Assembly: GCA_017552845.1 (NCBI GenBank)
Contig: JAFZOE010000354.1
Span: 1 to 7,169, forward strand
Length of the DNA stretch: 7,169 nucleotides
Reading direction: 5' to 3'
From: Clostridia bacterium
GTDB lineage: Bacteria > Bacillota > Clostridia > Oscillospirales > Acutalibacteraceae
Shown: piece by piece, positions 1-6,967 of the stretch
How positions within the stretch are numbered: position 1 is the first letter of the stretch
Layout of the letters: each line of letters begins with the position of its first letter
Program-made: the position numbers and the translations under genes
Notes under the pieces: model-generated
What the model saw: the letters and a program-made list of their open reading frames with translations, nothing else
Database searches by the model: none
Told to the model about the DNA's origin: nothing

Positions 1-526
1 AGCAGTTCGGAGTGAACCACTCGTGCATCGGCGCCTGCGGAAGGCCGTAGGCGGAGAGAATCGTGCCAATGACTCCGGTGTGGGTGATTACCGCGGCGCT
101 GAATACGCCGCTTCTCATCATACCGTCGGTGATTTTTTCAAATGCTCCGCAGACTCTTGAGCCGAATTCGTTGCTCGTTTCGCCGAAGGGCGGAGCGTTT
201 CTTCCCTCGAGCCAGCCGGCAAAGTCTTCGTTTGACTGAAGTTCTTCGGCGGTTTTATTTTCAAACTCCCCGAAATTCATTTCGGAAAGCTCCTGAATAA
301 TTATCGGCTCTTTTTCGGGATATATTATCTTTGCGGTCTCGGTGCAGCGCTTCAGAGGGCTTGAAAACACGGATTCAACATAGGGATAACCGTAATCATC
401 CCTGAGCTGACCGAGCTCGGCTCTGCCCTCCTCGGAAAGGGGGACATCCGTATGCCCGATGTATCTGCCCTTGTCTGCGCCTTCATTGACCGCGTGCCTT
501 ATGAGATAAATGAGATAGGTTTTCAT
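1..526 (-). CDS. Histidine phosphatase (phosphoglycerate-mutase-like) family protein, 3' end cut by window edge
   Basis: I translated 175 codons by hand from the ATG at 526-524; the frame stays open to the window edge. The N-terminus reads MKTYLIYLIRHAVNEG, with catalytic-type R10-H11. Next come GRYIGHTDVPLSEEG (21-35), SSPLKRCTETA (55-65) holding the conserved Arg, a candidate acid Glu in LSEMNFGEFE (80-89), and the second His in ITHTGVIG (147-154). This is the normal motif order of the family. Full members are about 200 residues, so roughly 25 are missing. The usual RHG is RHA here. The IGHTD..LS..G stretch recalls CobC-like and small-molecule phosphatases, but family-level similarity does not fix the substrate; a sugar phosphate or phosphoglycerate is possible. 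The start lies 3 nt after the glgA stop, in the same frame (TAA-ACT-ATG), with no Shine-Dalgarno visible, so translation probably depends on coupling to glgA. Family call is firm; role is unknown. Confidence 0.88.
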   Translation of the reverse strand, partial: MKTYLIYLIRHAVNEGADKGRYIGHTDVPLSEEGRAELGQLRDDYGYPYVESVFSSPLKRCTETAKIIYPEKEPIIIQELSEMNFGEFENKTAEELQSNEDFAGWLEGRNAPPFGETSNEFGSRVCGAFEKITDGMMRSGVFSAAVITHTGVIGTILSAYGLPQAPMHEWFTPNC

Positions 527-529
527 AGT

Positions 530-1948
530 TTAATCAATCGAATTATAGAGCGCGATATATTCCTTGGCGCTCTTGCCCCAGCTGTTGTCGCATTTCATGG
601 CTCTGTCAACGAGCTTTGCCCAGTATTCCTTATCGCTGTAAGCGCCGAGAGCGCGCCAGATTGCATCCTGCATATCATAGGCGTCATAGCTCTTGAAAGT
701 GAAGCCGTTGCCCATGCCGTCGCCGCTGTCGGTAACGGTATCCTTAAGGCCGCCGGTCTCCCTGACTATCGGCACTGTGCCGTATCTGAGGGCAACCATC
801 TGCGAAAGGCCGCAGGGCTCGCTCTTTGAGGGCATGAGGAATATATCGGCGCCCGCGTAAATCTTGCGCGCAAGATCCGGGACGAATCCGAGACGGAGGC
901 CGACCTTGTCGGGGAATGCCGCCGCGAGCTCCTTGAAGAAGGCTTCATATTCCCAGTCGCCCGCGCCGAGCAGAACGAACTGCATATCGGTCGTCGCGAG
1001 GATATTCCAGAGAACTTTCTTTACTAAATCGAAGCCCTTGTGGGAAACAAGGCGCGAAACCATCGCGAGGACCGGCGTATCGGGGCGCTGGGGAAGATTG
1101 AACATTTCCTGAAGCGCGTTCTTATCCTTCGCCTTGCCGCTCTTATCCTCGATTGAGTAATTGAAGAATATATCCTTATCGGTTTCGGGATCGTAGTTTT
1201 CGGTATCGATGCCGTTGAGAATACCCGAGAGCTTATAGCTTCTCTCCTTGAGAATCGGATGCAGGCCGTGGCTGAACCAGGGATCGAGCGTCTCCTCGGC
1301 GTAGGTGTGGCTGACTGTCGTTACCTTATTGGCGCATTCGATGGCGCCCTTCATAAGATTGATATCGTCGCCGAATTCAACGAGGCTGTAATGTTCCTCG
1401 CCCAGGCCGAATACGTCGCCGAGAATCTCCTTGCCGTAGATTCCCTGATACTGGATATTGTGAATCGTGAATACGGTCTTGATGCCCGTATAACCCTCGC
1501 GGTTAGCATACATGGTTGAATAATAAACGGGCACAAGAGCGCTCTGCCAGTCGTTGCAGTGAATTATATCGGGTTTGAAATCGATATAGGGGAGAATTTC
1601 AAGCACGGCTCTCGAGAAGAAGGCGAATCTTTCGCCGTCGTCATAATGGCCGTAGAGCGAATTTCTCTTGAAATAGTATTCGTTATCAATCAGGTAATAG
1701 ATAACTCCGTTTGCGTGCGCTTCGAATATTCCGCAATACTGTCTGCGCCATGAGACGGGAACCATGATATTCGTGATGAATTTCATATTCGCGCGCATCT
1801 CGTCGCTGACCGAGCCGTAGAGCGGCATAACCACTCTGCAGGCAACCTTTCTCTTGCGCAGTGCGCCGGGCAGAGAGCCCGCGACATCGGCGAGGCCGCC
1901 GCTTGCGGCAAAGGGGAGAGCTTCGCTTGCTACGTATAAAACTTTCAT
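530..1948 (-). CDS. glgA: Glycogen synthase (ADP-glucose:1,4-alpha-glucan 4-glucosyltransferase), GT5 family
   Basis: Cytoplasmic enzyme that transfers glucose from ADP-glucose to the non-reducing end of alpha-1,4-glucan. It has 472 residues (E. coli GlgA 477) and looks complete. It shows the two-Rossmann GT-B layout: an N-terminal GT5 domain (about 1-240) with SGGLADVAGSLP (16-27), IIHCNDWQSAL (128-138) and TIHNIQYQG (161-169), then SGILNGID (241-248) leading into the C-terminal glycosyltransferase domain. That domain has SRLVSHKGFDL (298-308; R299 and K304 match the E. coli R300/K305 pair), LLGAGDWEYE, and SEPCGLSQMVALRYG (376-390), where E377 matches the catalytic-region Glu. The ADP-glucose-binding Lys15 of E. 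coli KTGGL is Ala15 here. The start is supported by AAAGGAA upstream, 8 nt from ATG between AGGA and the start. It begins 15 bp after the Thr-rich frame and ends 3 bp before the phosphatase gene. Confidence 0.96.
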   Translation of the reverse strand: MKVLYVASEALPFAASGGLADVAGSLPGALRKRKVACRVVMPLYGSVSDEMRANMKFITNIMVPVSWRRQYCGIFEAHANGVIYYLIDNEYYFKRNSLYGHYDDGERFAFFSRAVLEILPYIDFKPDIIHCNDWQSALVPVYYSTMYANREGYTGIKTVFTIHNIQYQGIYGKEILGDVFGLGEEHYSLVEFGDDINLMKGAIECANKVTTVSHTYAEETLDPWFSHGLHPILKERSYKLSGILNGIDTENYDPETDKDIFFNYSIEDKSGKAKDKNALQEMFNLPQRPDTPVLAMVSRLVSHKGFDLVKKVLWNILATTDMQFVLLGAGDWEYEAFFKELAAAFPDKVGLRLGFVPDLARKIYAGADIFLMPSKSEPCGLSQMVALRYGTVPIVRETGGLKDTVTDSGDGMGNGFTFKSYDAYDMQDAIWRALGAYSDKEYWAKLVDRAMKCDNSWGKSAKEYIALYNSID

Positions 1949-1963
1949 CTTATCATTCCTTTA

Positions 1964-2173
1964 TCAGTTTTCACTTGTTTTCGGAGCGGTTGTCGAGGAT
2001 GTGACATCCTCGGCCGCCGTGGTGGACGGTTTTTTGGTTGTGGTCGTCGGTTTTGTCGTGGACGGCTTCGTCGTGGTCGTCGTGGTTGAGGGCTCGGGTT
2101 CGGTCTCAACTCCCGACACGATGTATTCGCCCCTGATATTCTTGATGGGCTTCTTGAGAATCGGATCGGTCAC
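1964..2173 (-). pseudogene. Thr/Pro-rich C-terminal part of the interrupted membrane-anchored protein (downstream frame)
   Basis: As an independent gene this would start at GTG 2173-2171, overlapping the previous stop by 4 nt (GTGA), and encode 69 residues with no signal or membrane segment. Several points argue it is the displaced C-terminus of the upstream frame. The frame is already open from 2251, and just before the GTG it reads a protein-like EDHKIIY that runs smoothly into VTDPILKKPIKN. No good Shine-Dalgarno sits at the right distance (GAGAGG is 17 nt away). Both parts share Thr-rich composition. The downstream part has a short beta-like segment (about 1-22) followed by a Thr/Pro/Lys tail to the end, with no dockerin, sortase signal or other domain after it. 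A translationally coupled small gene remains possible because GTGA overlaps can be genuine. Function unknown. Confidence 0.6.
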
Positions 2174-2676
2174 ATAGATAATCTTGTGGTCCTCTCGCTC
2201 GTTGTCTGAGTGGTCGTCTCCGTGGTCGATTCGGTCGTAGTCTTGCCGTCTTTATCGGTGATAATCGTTACCTTTTCGATTTTGGTTACCGGCTCGCCGC
2301 TTTCGTCAGTGACCTGCTCGCCGTTTTCATCCGTCACATTGACTACGCTCTCCTCCTCGATGAAGTAGGTCACATCCTCATCCTCGGTGGTTTCCTTCTT
2401 GGTTGTCGTAGTGGTCGGATAGCGGTGATTTGAGGAGTGAAGCGGTCTGTTATACCATTCTTCAATTGAATAGTATTCCACCTCGCCGTCCTCATTGACG
2501 CGGCTCTGGATGACAATCCTCGTATCGGAGACATATTCCTGCTCCGTCGTGGTATTCTCGGAGGGCCTGCCGATAACTCCGGTTTTGACGAGAACCACAA
2601 TCAGCGCGAGCAATACTGCGAATGCCACGACCGCTATTGTGATGATATTCTCTTTCTTCATTTTTTCAGATGCCAT
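2170..2676 (-). CDS. Membrane-anchored Thr-rich protein of unknown function, apparently truncated by a frameshift
   Basis: I do not recognise this family. The 168 residues begin with a short Lys/Glu-rich N-terminus and one hydrophobic segment (about 11-31). With no clear cleavage site, this suggests a signal anchor with the remainder outside the cell. The outer part has an acidic region with beta-like stretches (about 46-78), a TTTTT linker (88-92), a second acidic segment (97-111), two copies of an eight-residue VTDExGEx repeat (114-129), then a Thr/Glu tail (144-165) ending RLSM. The start is fixed by GAGG 10 nt upstream, which overlaps the glgD stop (TGAGG). It lies 12 bp after glgD in a cytoplasmic glycogen operon, so it is probably co-transcribed. 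The last residues look like out-of-frame reading: an alternative frame in 2251-2170 continues as a plausible protein. Intact, the product would be about 237 residues. Confidence 0.75.
   Translation of the reverse strand: MASEKMKKENIITIAVVAFAVLLALIVVLVKTGVIGRPSENTTTEQEYVSDTRIVIQSRVNEDGEVEYYSIEEWYNRPLHSSNHRYPTTTTTKKETTEDEDVTYFIEEESVVNVTDENGEQVTDESGEPVTKIEKVTIITDKDGKTTTESTTETTTQTTSERTTRLSM
2290..2337 (-). repeat. Two tandem 24-bp units encoding VTDExGEx
   Basis: Unit 1 (2337-2314) encodes VTDENGEQ and unit 2 (2313-2290) encodes VTDESGEP, followed by a partial third VT. The units are related but differ at synonymous and non-synonymous sites, so this is an old protein-level repeat and not a recent slippage product. 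It lies in the extracytoplasmic part of the Thr-rich protein. Confidence 0.8.
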
Positions 2677-2688
2677 TGCTAAGTTACC

Positions 2689-3801
2689 TCAGATATTTAT
2701 TCCCTTCCCGATATAAACCGGATAATTCTCCGCGCCGCAGAGTTTCTTGCGCGCGCCGATGGAAACATCCTTATCCGTGATTACCGATTCAACCTCGGCA
2801 TTTTCACTGATGAAAGTGTCCTGCATGATAATTGAGTTCTTTACCTTCGCGCCCTTCGAGACGGTTACGCCTCTGAAGAGGATGCTGTTTTCAACCTCGC
2901 CGTCAATTCTGCAGCCGTCCGCAATGAGTGAATTCTTCACGACCGAGTTAATGCCGTAAACGGCGGGAACCTTGTCGCTGGTCTTGGTATAGACGGGCTT
3001 GTCCGCCGGGAAAAGCGCTCTCCTGACCTCGGGCTTGAGGAGGTCGAGATTCGCGTCATAATATGATTTAAGATCCTCGATGACCTTCGCGTAGCCGTTG
3101 TGTCTGTAACCGTAAACTCTGAGATTGCCGCAGTTTTCGGAGAGGAGCTGCTCGAAATCTGTGATTCTCTTGAGGCTCGCTTCGTGGAGCAGACGCTCGA
3201 GCAGGGTGCGGTTGATAACCATCATCTTGAGCGAATTGCTGGAATCGTCGCCGAAGGGATCGGCATATCTGATTTCGCTGATTCTGCCGTAGGATTCAAC
3301 TTCGTATTCCATTGCGCTTGCAAGCTGTGATTTGACGTTTCTCGCATAGGCAAGAGTGATTTCCGCATTTCTCTCGATATGAAATTCGAGCAGAGCGTCA
3401 TAATCTATATCGCAGACAACGTTGCAGTCTGTGATAAGCACATAATCCTTGCCGGAATCGCTGATGTAGCCGATGCTGCCGAAGAGAGCGTCAATCTTGC
3501 CCTTGAATACGCCCGTATCGGGGTGATTGAACGGGGGCAGGATGGTGAGACCGTCTCTCTTACGCGCGAGATCCCACGCCTTGCCGTTGCCTATATGGTC
3601 CATGAGCGAGCGGTAATTGCTGTTTGTGAGGATTCCGACCTGCGGAATGCCCGCGTTTACCATATTTGAAAGCTGAAAATCTATGAGGCGGTAACGGCCC
3701 GCAAACGGGACCGAGCCCATAGTCCTGTGTGAAGTGACCTGGGGGATTACTTCATCATAGGCGTTTGAAAAGATTATTCCGAGAACATTCTTTGCTGCCA
3801 T
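2689..3801 (-). CDS. glgD: GlgD, non-catalytic paralogue/regulatory subunit of ADP-glucose pyrophosphorylase
   Basis: At 370 residues it is clearly homologous to the neighbouring GlgC across the whole length: AGRYRLIDFQLSN (34-46) mirrors GGKYRIIDFPLSN, HIGNGKAWDL (69-78) mirrors YIGNGQPWDL, and the C-terminal third is a left-handed beta-helix of hexapeptide-like repeats (about 275-360). Catalytic features are lost. The Gly-rich nucleotide loop (GGxGxRL) is replaced by SNAYDEVIP, and the position of the catalytic Asp of GlgC (D129 in SGDHIYKMDY) is Asn127 in DCNVVCDIDY. In Firmicutes, GlgD is known to pair with GlgC and modify its activity instead of making ADP-glucose itself; I infer the same role here. 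The start ATG overlaps the glgC stop by one base (TAATG). GGGAGG inside the glgC tail serves as Shine-Dalgarno, so translation is coupled and subunit ratio is probably controlled. Confidence 0.94.
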   Translation of the reverse strand: MAAKNVLGIIFSNAYDEVIPQVTSHRTMGSVPFAGRYRLIDFQLSNMVNAGIPQVGILTNSNYRSLMDHIGNGKAWDLARKRDGLTILPPFNHPDTGVFKGKIDALFGSIGYISDSGKDYVLITDCNVVCDIDYDALLEFHIERNAEITLAYARNVKSQLASAMEYEVESYGRISEIRYADPFGDDSSNSLKMMVINRTLLERLLHEASLKRITDFEQLLSENCGNLRVYGYRHNGYAKVIEDLKSYYDANLDLLKPEVRRALFPADKPVYTKTSDKVPAVYGINSVVKNSLIADGCRIDGEVENSILFRGVTVSKGAKVKNSIIMQDTFISENAEVESVITDKDVSIGARKKLCGAENYPVYIGKGINI

Positions 3802-5015
3802 TATGCTTCGCCTCCCATATCGGTATCAACCATTGCCTTCGGGGCAACTTTTACATCCTTGCCGATTTTAATGCCGTTTCCGATAACGGCCACGCCCCAG
3901 TCTTCAATGTTTTCCATTTCCTCGGGGCTTCTGCCGACTGTCGCGCCCTCTTCGATAACCGTATTCTCTGCGACTATCGAATACTGGACCGTCGCGCCCT
4001 TCTTTATGACCGTGCCGGGCATGATTATCGAATACTTGACGTTTGCGCCCTCTTCAACTTTTACATTTGCGAAGAGCACCGAGAAATCTATGCTGCCGTC
4101 AATCTCGCAGCCCTCGGTTATCATCGAATTCTCAATCTTCGCGTTTTCGCCTACATAGTGAGGCGGAGCGACCGGGGATCTGGAATAAATCTTCCAGCTG
4201 TCGTCATCGAGGTCGAGGTCAACCTTCGGATTGAGAAGGTCGAGGTTTGAATCCCAGAGGGAGTCGATAGTTCCGACATCCTTCCAGTAGCCGTCAAACT
4301 GATAGGCGAACATTCTCTCGCCCGCCTTATGCATCGCGGGGATGACATCGTGACCGAAGTCGTTGCCCGAATTCTCATTTGCCTCATCGTCGATGAGATA
4401 CTGGCGAAGCTTCTTCCAGTTGAAGATATATATACCCATTGAAGCCTTGTTGCTTCTCGGATTTTCGGGTTTCTCCTCGAATTCGGAGATGGAGCCGTCG
4501 GGATTGACTATCATCAGGCCGAAGCGGCTTGCCTCCTCCCAGGGAACCTCGATCATCGCGATAGTGCAGTCCGCGCGGTTCTGTTTATGATAATCGAGCA
4601 TCTTCGAATAATCCATCTTGTAGATATGGTCGCCCGAGAGAATCAGCACATATTCGGGATCGTATCTCTCGATGAATTTGATATTCTGATAAATTGAATT
4701 CGCGGTGCCCTTATACCATTCCGTGCCCTTTATCTGCTGATAGGGGGAGAGGATGTGGACGCCGCCGTCGGCTCTGTCAAGATCCCAGGGCTGACCGTTT
4801 CCGATATAGTCATTGAGCACGAGCGGCTGATACTGGGTGAGCACGCCGACCGTGTATATTCCCGAGTTTACGCAGTTTGAGAGAGGGAAATCGATGATTC
4901 TGTATTTTCCTCCGTAGGGAACTGCGGGTTTTGCGATATTCTTTGTGAGAATACCGAGGCGGCTTCCCTGACCGCCGGCCAGCAGCATGGCTATGCATTC
5001 CTGTTTTCTTGCCAT
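3801..5015 (-). CDS. glgC: Glucose-1-phosphate adenylyltransferase (ADP-glucose pyrophosphorylase), catalytic subunit
   Basis: Makes ADP-glucose and pyrophosphate from ATP and glucose-1-phosphate, the committed step of bacterial glycogen synthesis. The 404 residues contain the nucleotide loop LLAGGQGSRL (11-20), AKPAVPYGGKYRIIDFPLSN (28-47), catalytic-type Asp129 in LSGDHIYKMDY, the sugar-phosphate-binding FEEKP (179-183, K182), and a C-terminal left-handed beta-helix of hexapeptide-like repeats (about 285-395). The E. coli activator-site pair K39-R40 aligns with Asn26-Ile27, so fructose-1,6-bisphosphate activation of the E. coli type is not expected; regulation may come through GlgD. The start is set by a strong AGGAGG at 5030-5025, 9 nt upstream and inside the last codons of glgB, with a single base between the glgB stop and this ATG. 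All motifs look intact. Confidence 0.97.
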   Translation of the reverse strand: MARKQECIAMLLAGGQGSRLGILTKNIAKPAVPYGGKYRIIDFPLSNCVNSGIYTVGVLTQYQPLVLNDYIGNGQPWDLDRADGGVHILSPYQQIKGTEWYKGTANSIYQNIKFIERYDPEYVLILSGDHIYKMDYSKMLDYHKQNRADCTIAMIEVPWEEASRFGLMIVNPDGSISEFEEKPENPRSNKASMGIYIFNWKKLRQYLIDDEANENSGNDFGHDVIPAMHKAGERMFAYQFDGYWKDVGTIDSLWDSNLDLLNPKVDLDLDDDSWKIYSRSPVAPPHYVGENAKIENSMITEGCEIDGSIDFSVLFANVKVEEGANVKYSIIMPGTVIKKGATVQYSIVAENTVIEEGATVGRSPEEMENIEDWGVAVIGNGIKIGKDVKVAPKAMVDTDMGGEA

Positions 5016-5016
5016 T

Positions 5017-6915
5017 TTATTTATCCTCCTTAACGGTTTTCTTCTTTGCCGTGTTTTTTATGTAGAGACAGCTCAGGCCCTCAATATCGAGCTCTATGCT
5101 GTAATCAAAGCCGTGCATCGGAACTTTTTTTGCCCTGACGGATGCTTTGGTGCTCTCGTCCCTGCCGCCGTAAGCGGGAGAGGCGGAGGAGAATACGGGC
5201 TTGTAGCTGCCCGCCTTGGGAACTCCGATTCTGTATCCTTTTCTCGTAACGCCGGTGAAATTGCAGACTGTTATAATCTCGTTGCCCTCTTTGTCTCTTC
5301 TGAGATAGGCGACCACGGAATTGTCGCAGTCGTCGCTGACTATCCAGCTGAAGCCGTCCCAGCTGTAGTCATCCTCCCAGAGCGGGGGATTCGCGAGATA
5401 GAATTTATTGAGATCCGCGGTGTATTGTTTCAGTTGCCTGTGCGCATCATAGTCGAGGAGCATCCAGTCAAGCTGCTGCTTGTAATTCCACTCGATGAAC
5501 TGGCCGAATTCGCTGCCCATGAAGAGAAGCTTCTTGCCGGGGTGGGACATCATGTAGCCGAGGAAGGAGCGCACACCCGCGAATTTTTCCTCATAAGTGC
5601 CGGGCATCTTGTTTATCAGCGAGCATTTGCCGTGAACGACCTCGTCATGTGAAATCGGGAGCACGAAATTCTCGCTGAAAGCGTAGAAGAATGAGAAGGT
5701 CAGGCAGTCGTGATTGAATTTGCGGAATATGCCGTCGAGCGAGAAGTAGCGAAGGCAGTCGTTCATCCAGCCCATATTCCATTTGAAATTGAAGCCGAGG
5801 CCGCCGCTGTAGGTCGGCTTGGAGACCATAGGCCAGGCGGTGCTCTCCTCGGCAATCATCATAACGTCGCCGTGCTCGCGGAAGATTGATTCATTGAGCT
5901 TTCTGAGGAAGGCGACAGCTTCGAGATTCTCTCTGCCGCCGTAGGTGTTTGCAATCCAGTGGCCGTCGTTCCTGCCGTAGTCGAGATAGAGCATCGAGGC
6001 GACAGCGTCGACTCTCAGGCCGTCTATATGGTATTTTTCAATCCAGAACATCGCGCTCGAAACGAGGAAGCTCTGGACCTCATTCTTGCCGTAGTCAAAG
6101 ACTCTTGTTCCCCACTGGAAATGTTCGCCCTTGCGAAGGTCCTCATATTCATAGCATTTCGAGCCGTCGAATTCATAAAGGCCGAAGGCGTCCTTCGGGA
6201 AGTGGGCGGGGACCCAGTCGAGAATAACGCCGATGCCCGCCTTGTGGGCGGTGTTTACGAAATAGGCGAAATCCTCGGGAGTGCCGTAGCGGGAGGTCGG
6301 GGCAAAATAGCCCGTAACCTGATAGCCCCAGCTGCCGTCAAACGGATGTTCCATGACCGGCATCAGCTCGATGTGGGTATATCCCATATCCTTGACATAG
6401 GGAATCAGGCGGTCGGCAAGCTCTCTGTATGAGAGGGGGTTGCCGTCATCATAGACCTGCCAGGAGCCCGCGTGGACTTCATAGATATTGACGGGGGAAG
6501 CGTATATATCGGATTCCTTCCTCTTTTTGAGCCAGGCCTTGTCGCTCCATTTGAAATCGAGCGAGGGATAATATTTTGAGGCGGTGCCGGGCCTCGTCTC
6601 CGCATGGAAGGCGTAGGGGTCGGCCTTGTGGAAGGTTCTGCCGTCCGCCGCGGTAATCAGATACTTGTAGCTGTCATAGATATTGACTACCGGCACATGG
6701 CATTCCCAGACTCCGCCGCTGATTTTTGACATCGGATTCGCGCTCGCGTCCCAGCCGTTGAAATCGCCGGTCAGGCTCACGCTCACGGCCGAGGGTGCCC
6801 ATACCCTGAATACGACTCCGCCGTTTTCCGAGGGATGAGAGCCGAGAAACTCATAGGCCTTGGCGTTCGTTCCCTGATGGAAGAGGTAGAGAGGAATGTT
6901 ATTCTCGTATGACAT
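5017..6915 (-). CDS. glgB: 1,4-alpha-glucan branching enzyme, GH13 (CBM48 + GH13 catalytic domain)
   Basis: Cuts alpha-1,4 chains and re-attaches them by alpha-1,6 links, giving branched glycogen. In order: an N-terminal CBM48 domain (about 20-115, with VWAPSAVSVSLTGDFNGWD), a GH13 barrel, and a C-terminal all-beta domain (about 520-625). GH13 motifs are all present: DWVPAHFP (233-240), GLRVDAV with nucleophile D303, IAEEST with acid/base E356, and SHDEV with D424. These sit exactly 102 residues earlier than E. coli D405, E458 and D526. The 632-residue protein therefore lacks the extra N-terminal (N1) domain of the 728-residue E. coli enzyme, as in many Gram-positive forms. The start is supported by AGGGGG (6929-6924) 8 nt upstream. 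It is the first gene of the operon, behind the candidate promoter at 6975-7003, and its tail carries the glgC ribosome binding site. Confidence 0.97.
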   Translation of the reverse strand: MSYENNIPLYLFHQGTNAKAYEFLGSHPSENGGVVFRVWAPSAVSVSLTGDFNGWDASANPMSKISGGVWECHVPVVNIYDSYKYLITAADGRTFHKADPYAFHAETRPGTASKYYPSLDFKWSDKAWLKKRKESDIYASPVNIYEVHAGSWQVYDDGNPLSYRELADRLIPYVKDMGYTHIELMPVMEHPFDGSWGYQVTGYFAPTSRYGTPEDFAYFVNTAHKAGIGVILDWVPAHFPKDAFGLYEFDGSKCYEYEDLRKGEHFQWGTRVFDYGKNEVQSFLVSSAMFWIEKYHIDGLRVDAVASMLYLDYGRNDGHWIANTYGGRENLEAVAFLRKLNESIFREHGDVMMIAEESTAWPMVSKPTYSGGLGFNFKWNMGWMNDCLRYFSLDGIFRKFNHDCLTFSFFYAFSENFVLPISHDEVVHGKCSLINKMPGTYEEKFAGVRSFLGYMMSHPGKKLLFMGSEFGQFIEWNYKQQLDWMLLDYDAHRQLKQYTADLNKFYLANPPLWEDDYSWDGFSWIVSDDCDNSVVAYLRRDKEGNEIITVCNFTGVTRKGYRIGVPKAGSYKPVFSSASPAYGGRDESTKASVRAKKVPMHGFDYSIELDIEGLSCLYIKNTAKKKTVKEDK

Positions 6916-6967
6916 TGAACTTGCCCCCTTAGGTTAATAGATATATATAAATAAAGTATAAATATTC

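Noticed and set aside
452..829. 125-codon plus-strand frame across the glgA/phosphatase junction
   Set aside because: Both minus-strand genes here carry conserved family motifs; the plus-strand translation has none.
2000..2110. Triplet-rich tract as a microsatellite or CRISPR-like repeat
   Set aside because: It is mixed ACC/ACG/AAG/CCG coding for a Thr/Pro/Lys linker, with no fixed repeat unit or spacers.
1854..2177. Plus-strand frame with a long Val-rich hydrophobic stretch resembling a membrane segment
   Set aside because: The Val run is the complement of the Thr codon (ACC/ACG) tract in the minus-strand Thr-rich protein, so it is a composition artefact.
2170..2260. Programmed -1 ribosomal frameshift in the Thr-rich protein
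   Set aside because: No X-XXY-YYZ slippery heptamer in the overlap and no evident downstream stem; a mutation or sequence error explains the layout more simply.
3765..4250. 161-codon plus-strand open frame antisense to glgC
   Set aside because: Its translation is an irregular Tyr/Ile/Leu-rich string mirroring the hexapeptide repeats of the glgC beta-helix. No supported start, no domain.
4987..5652. 221-codon plus-strand open frame
   Set aside because: It lies antisense to the end of glgB, which has intact GH13 motifs, and the translation shows no recognisable domain. It is a shadow frame caused by codon bias.
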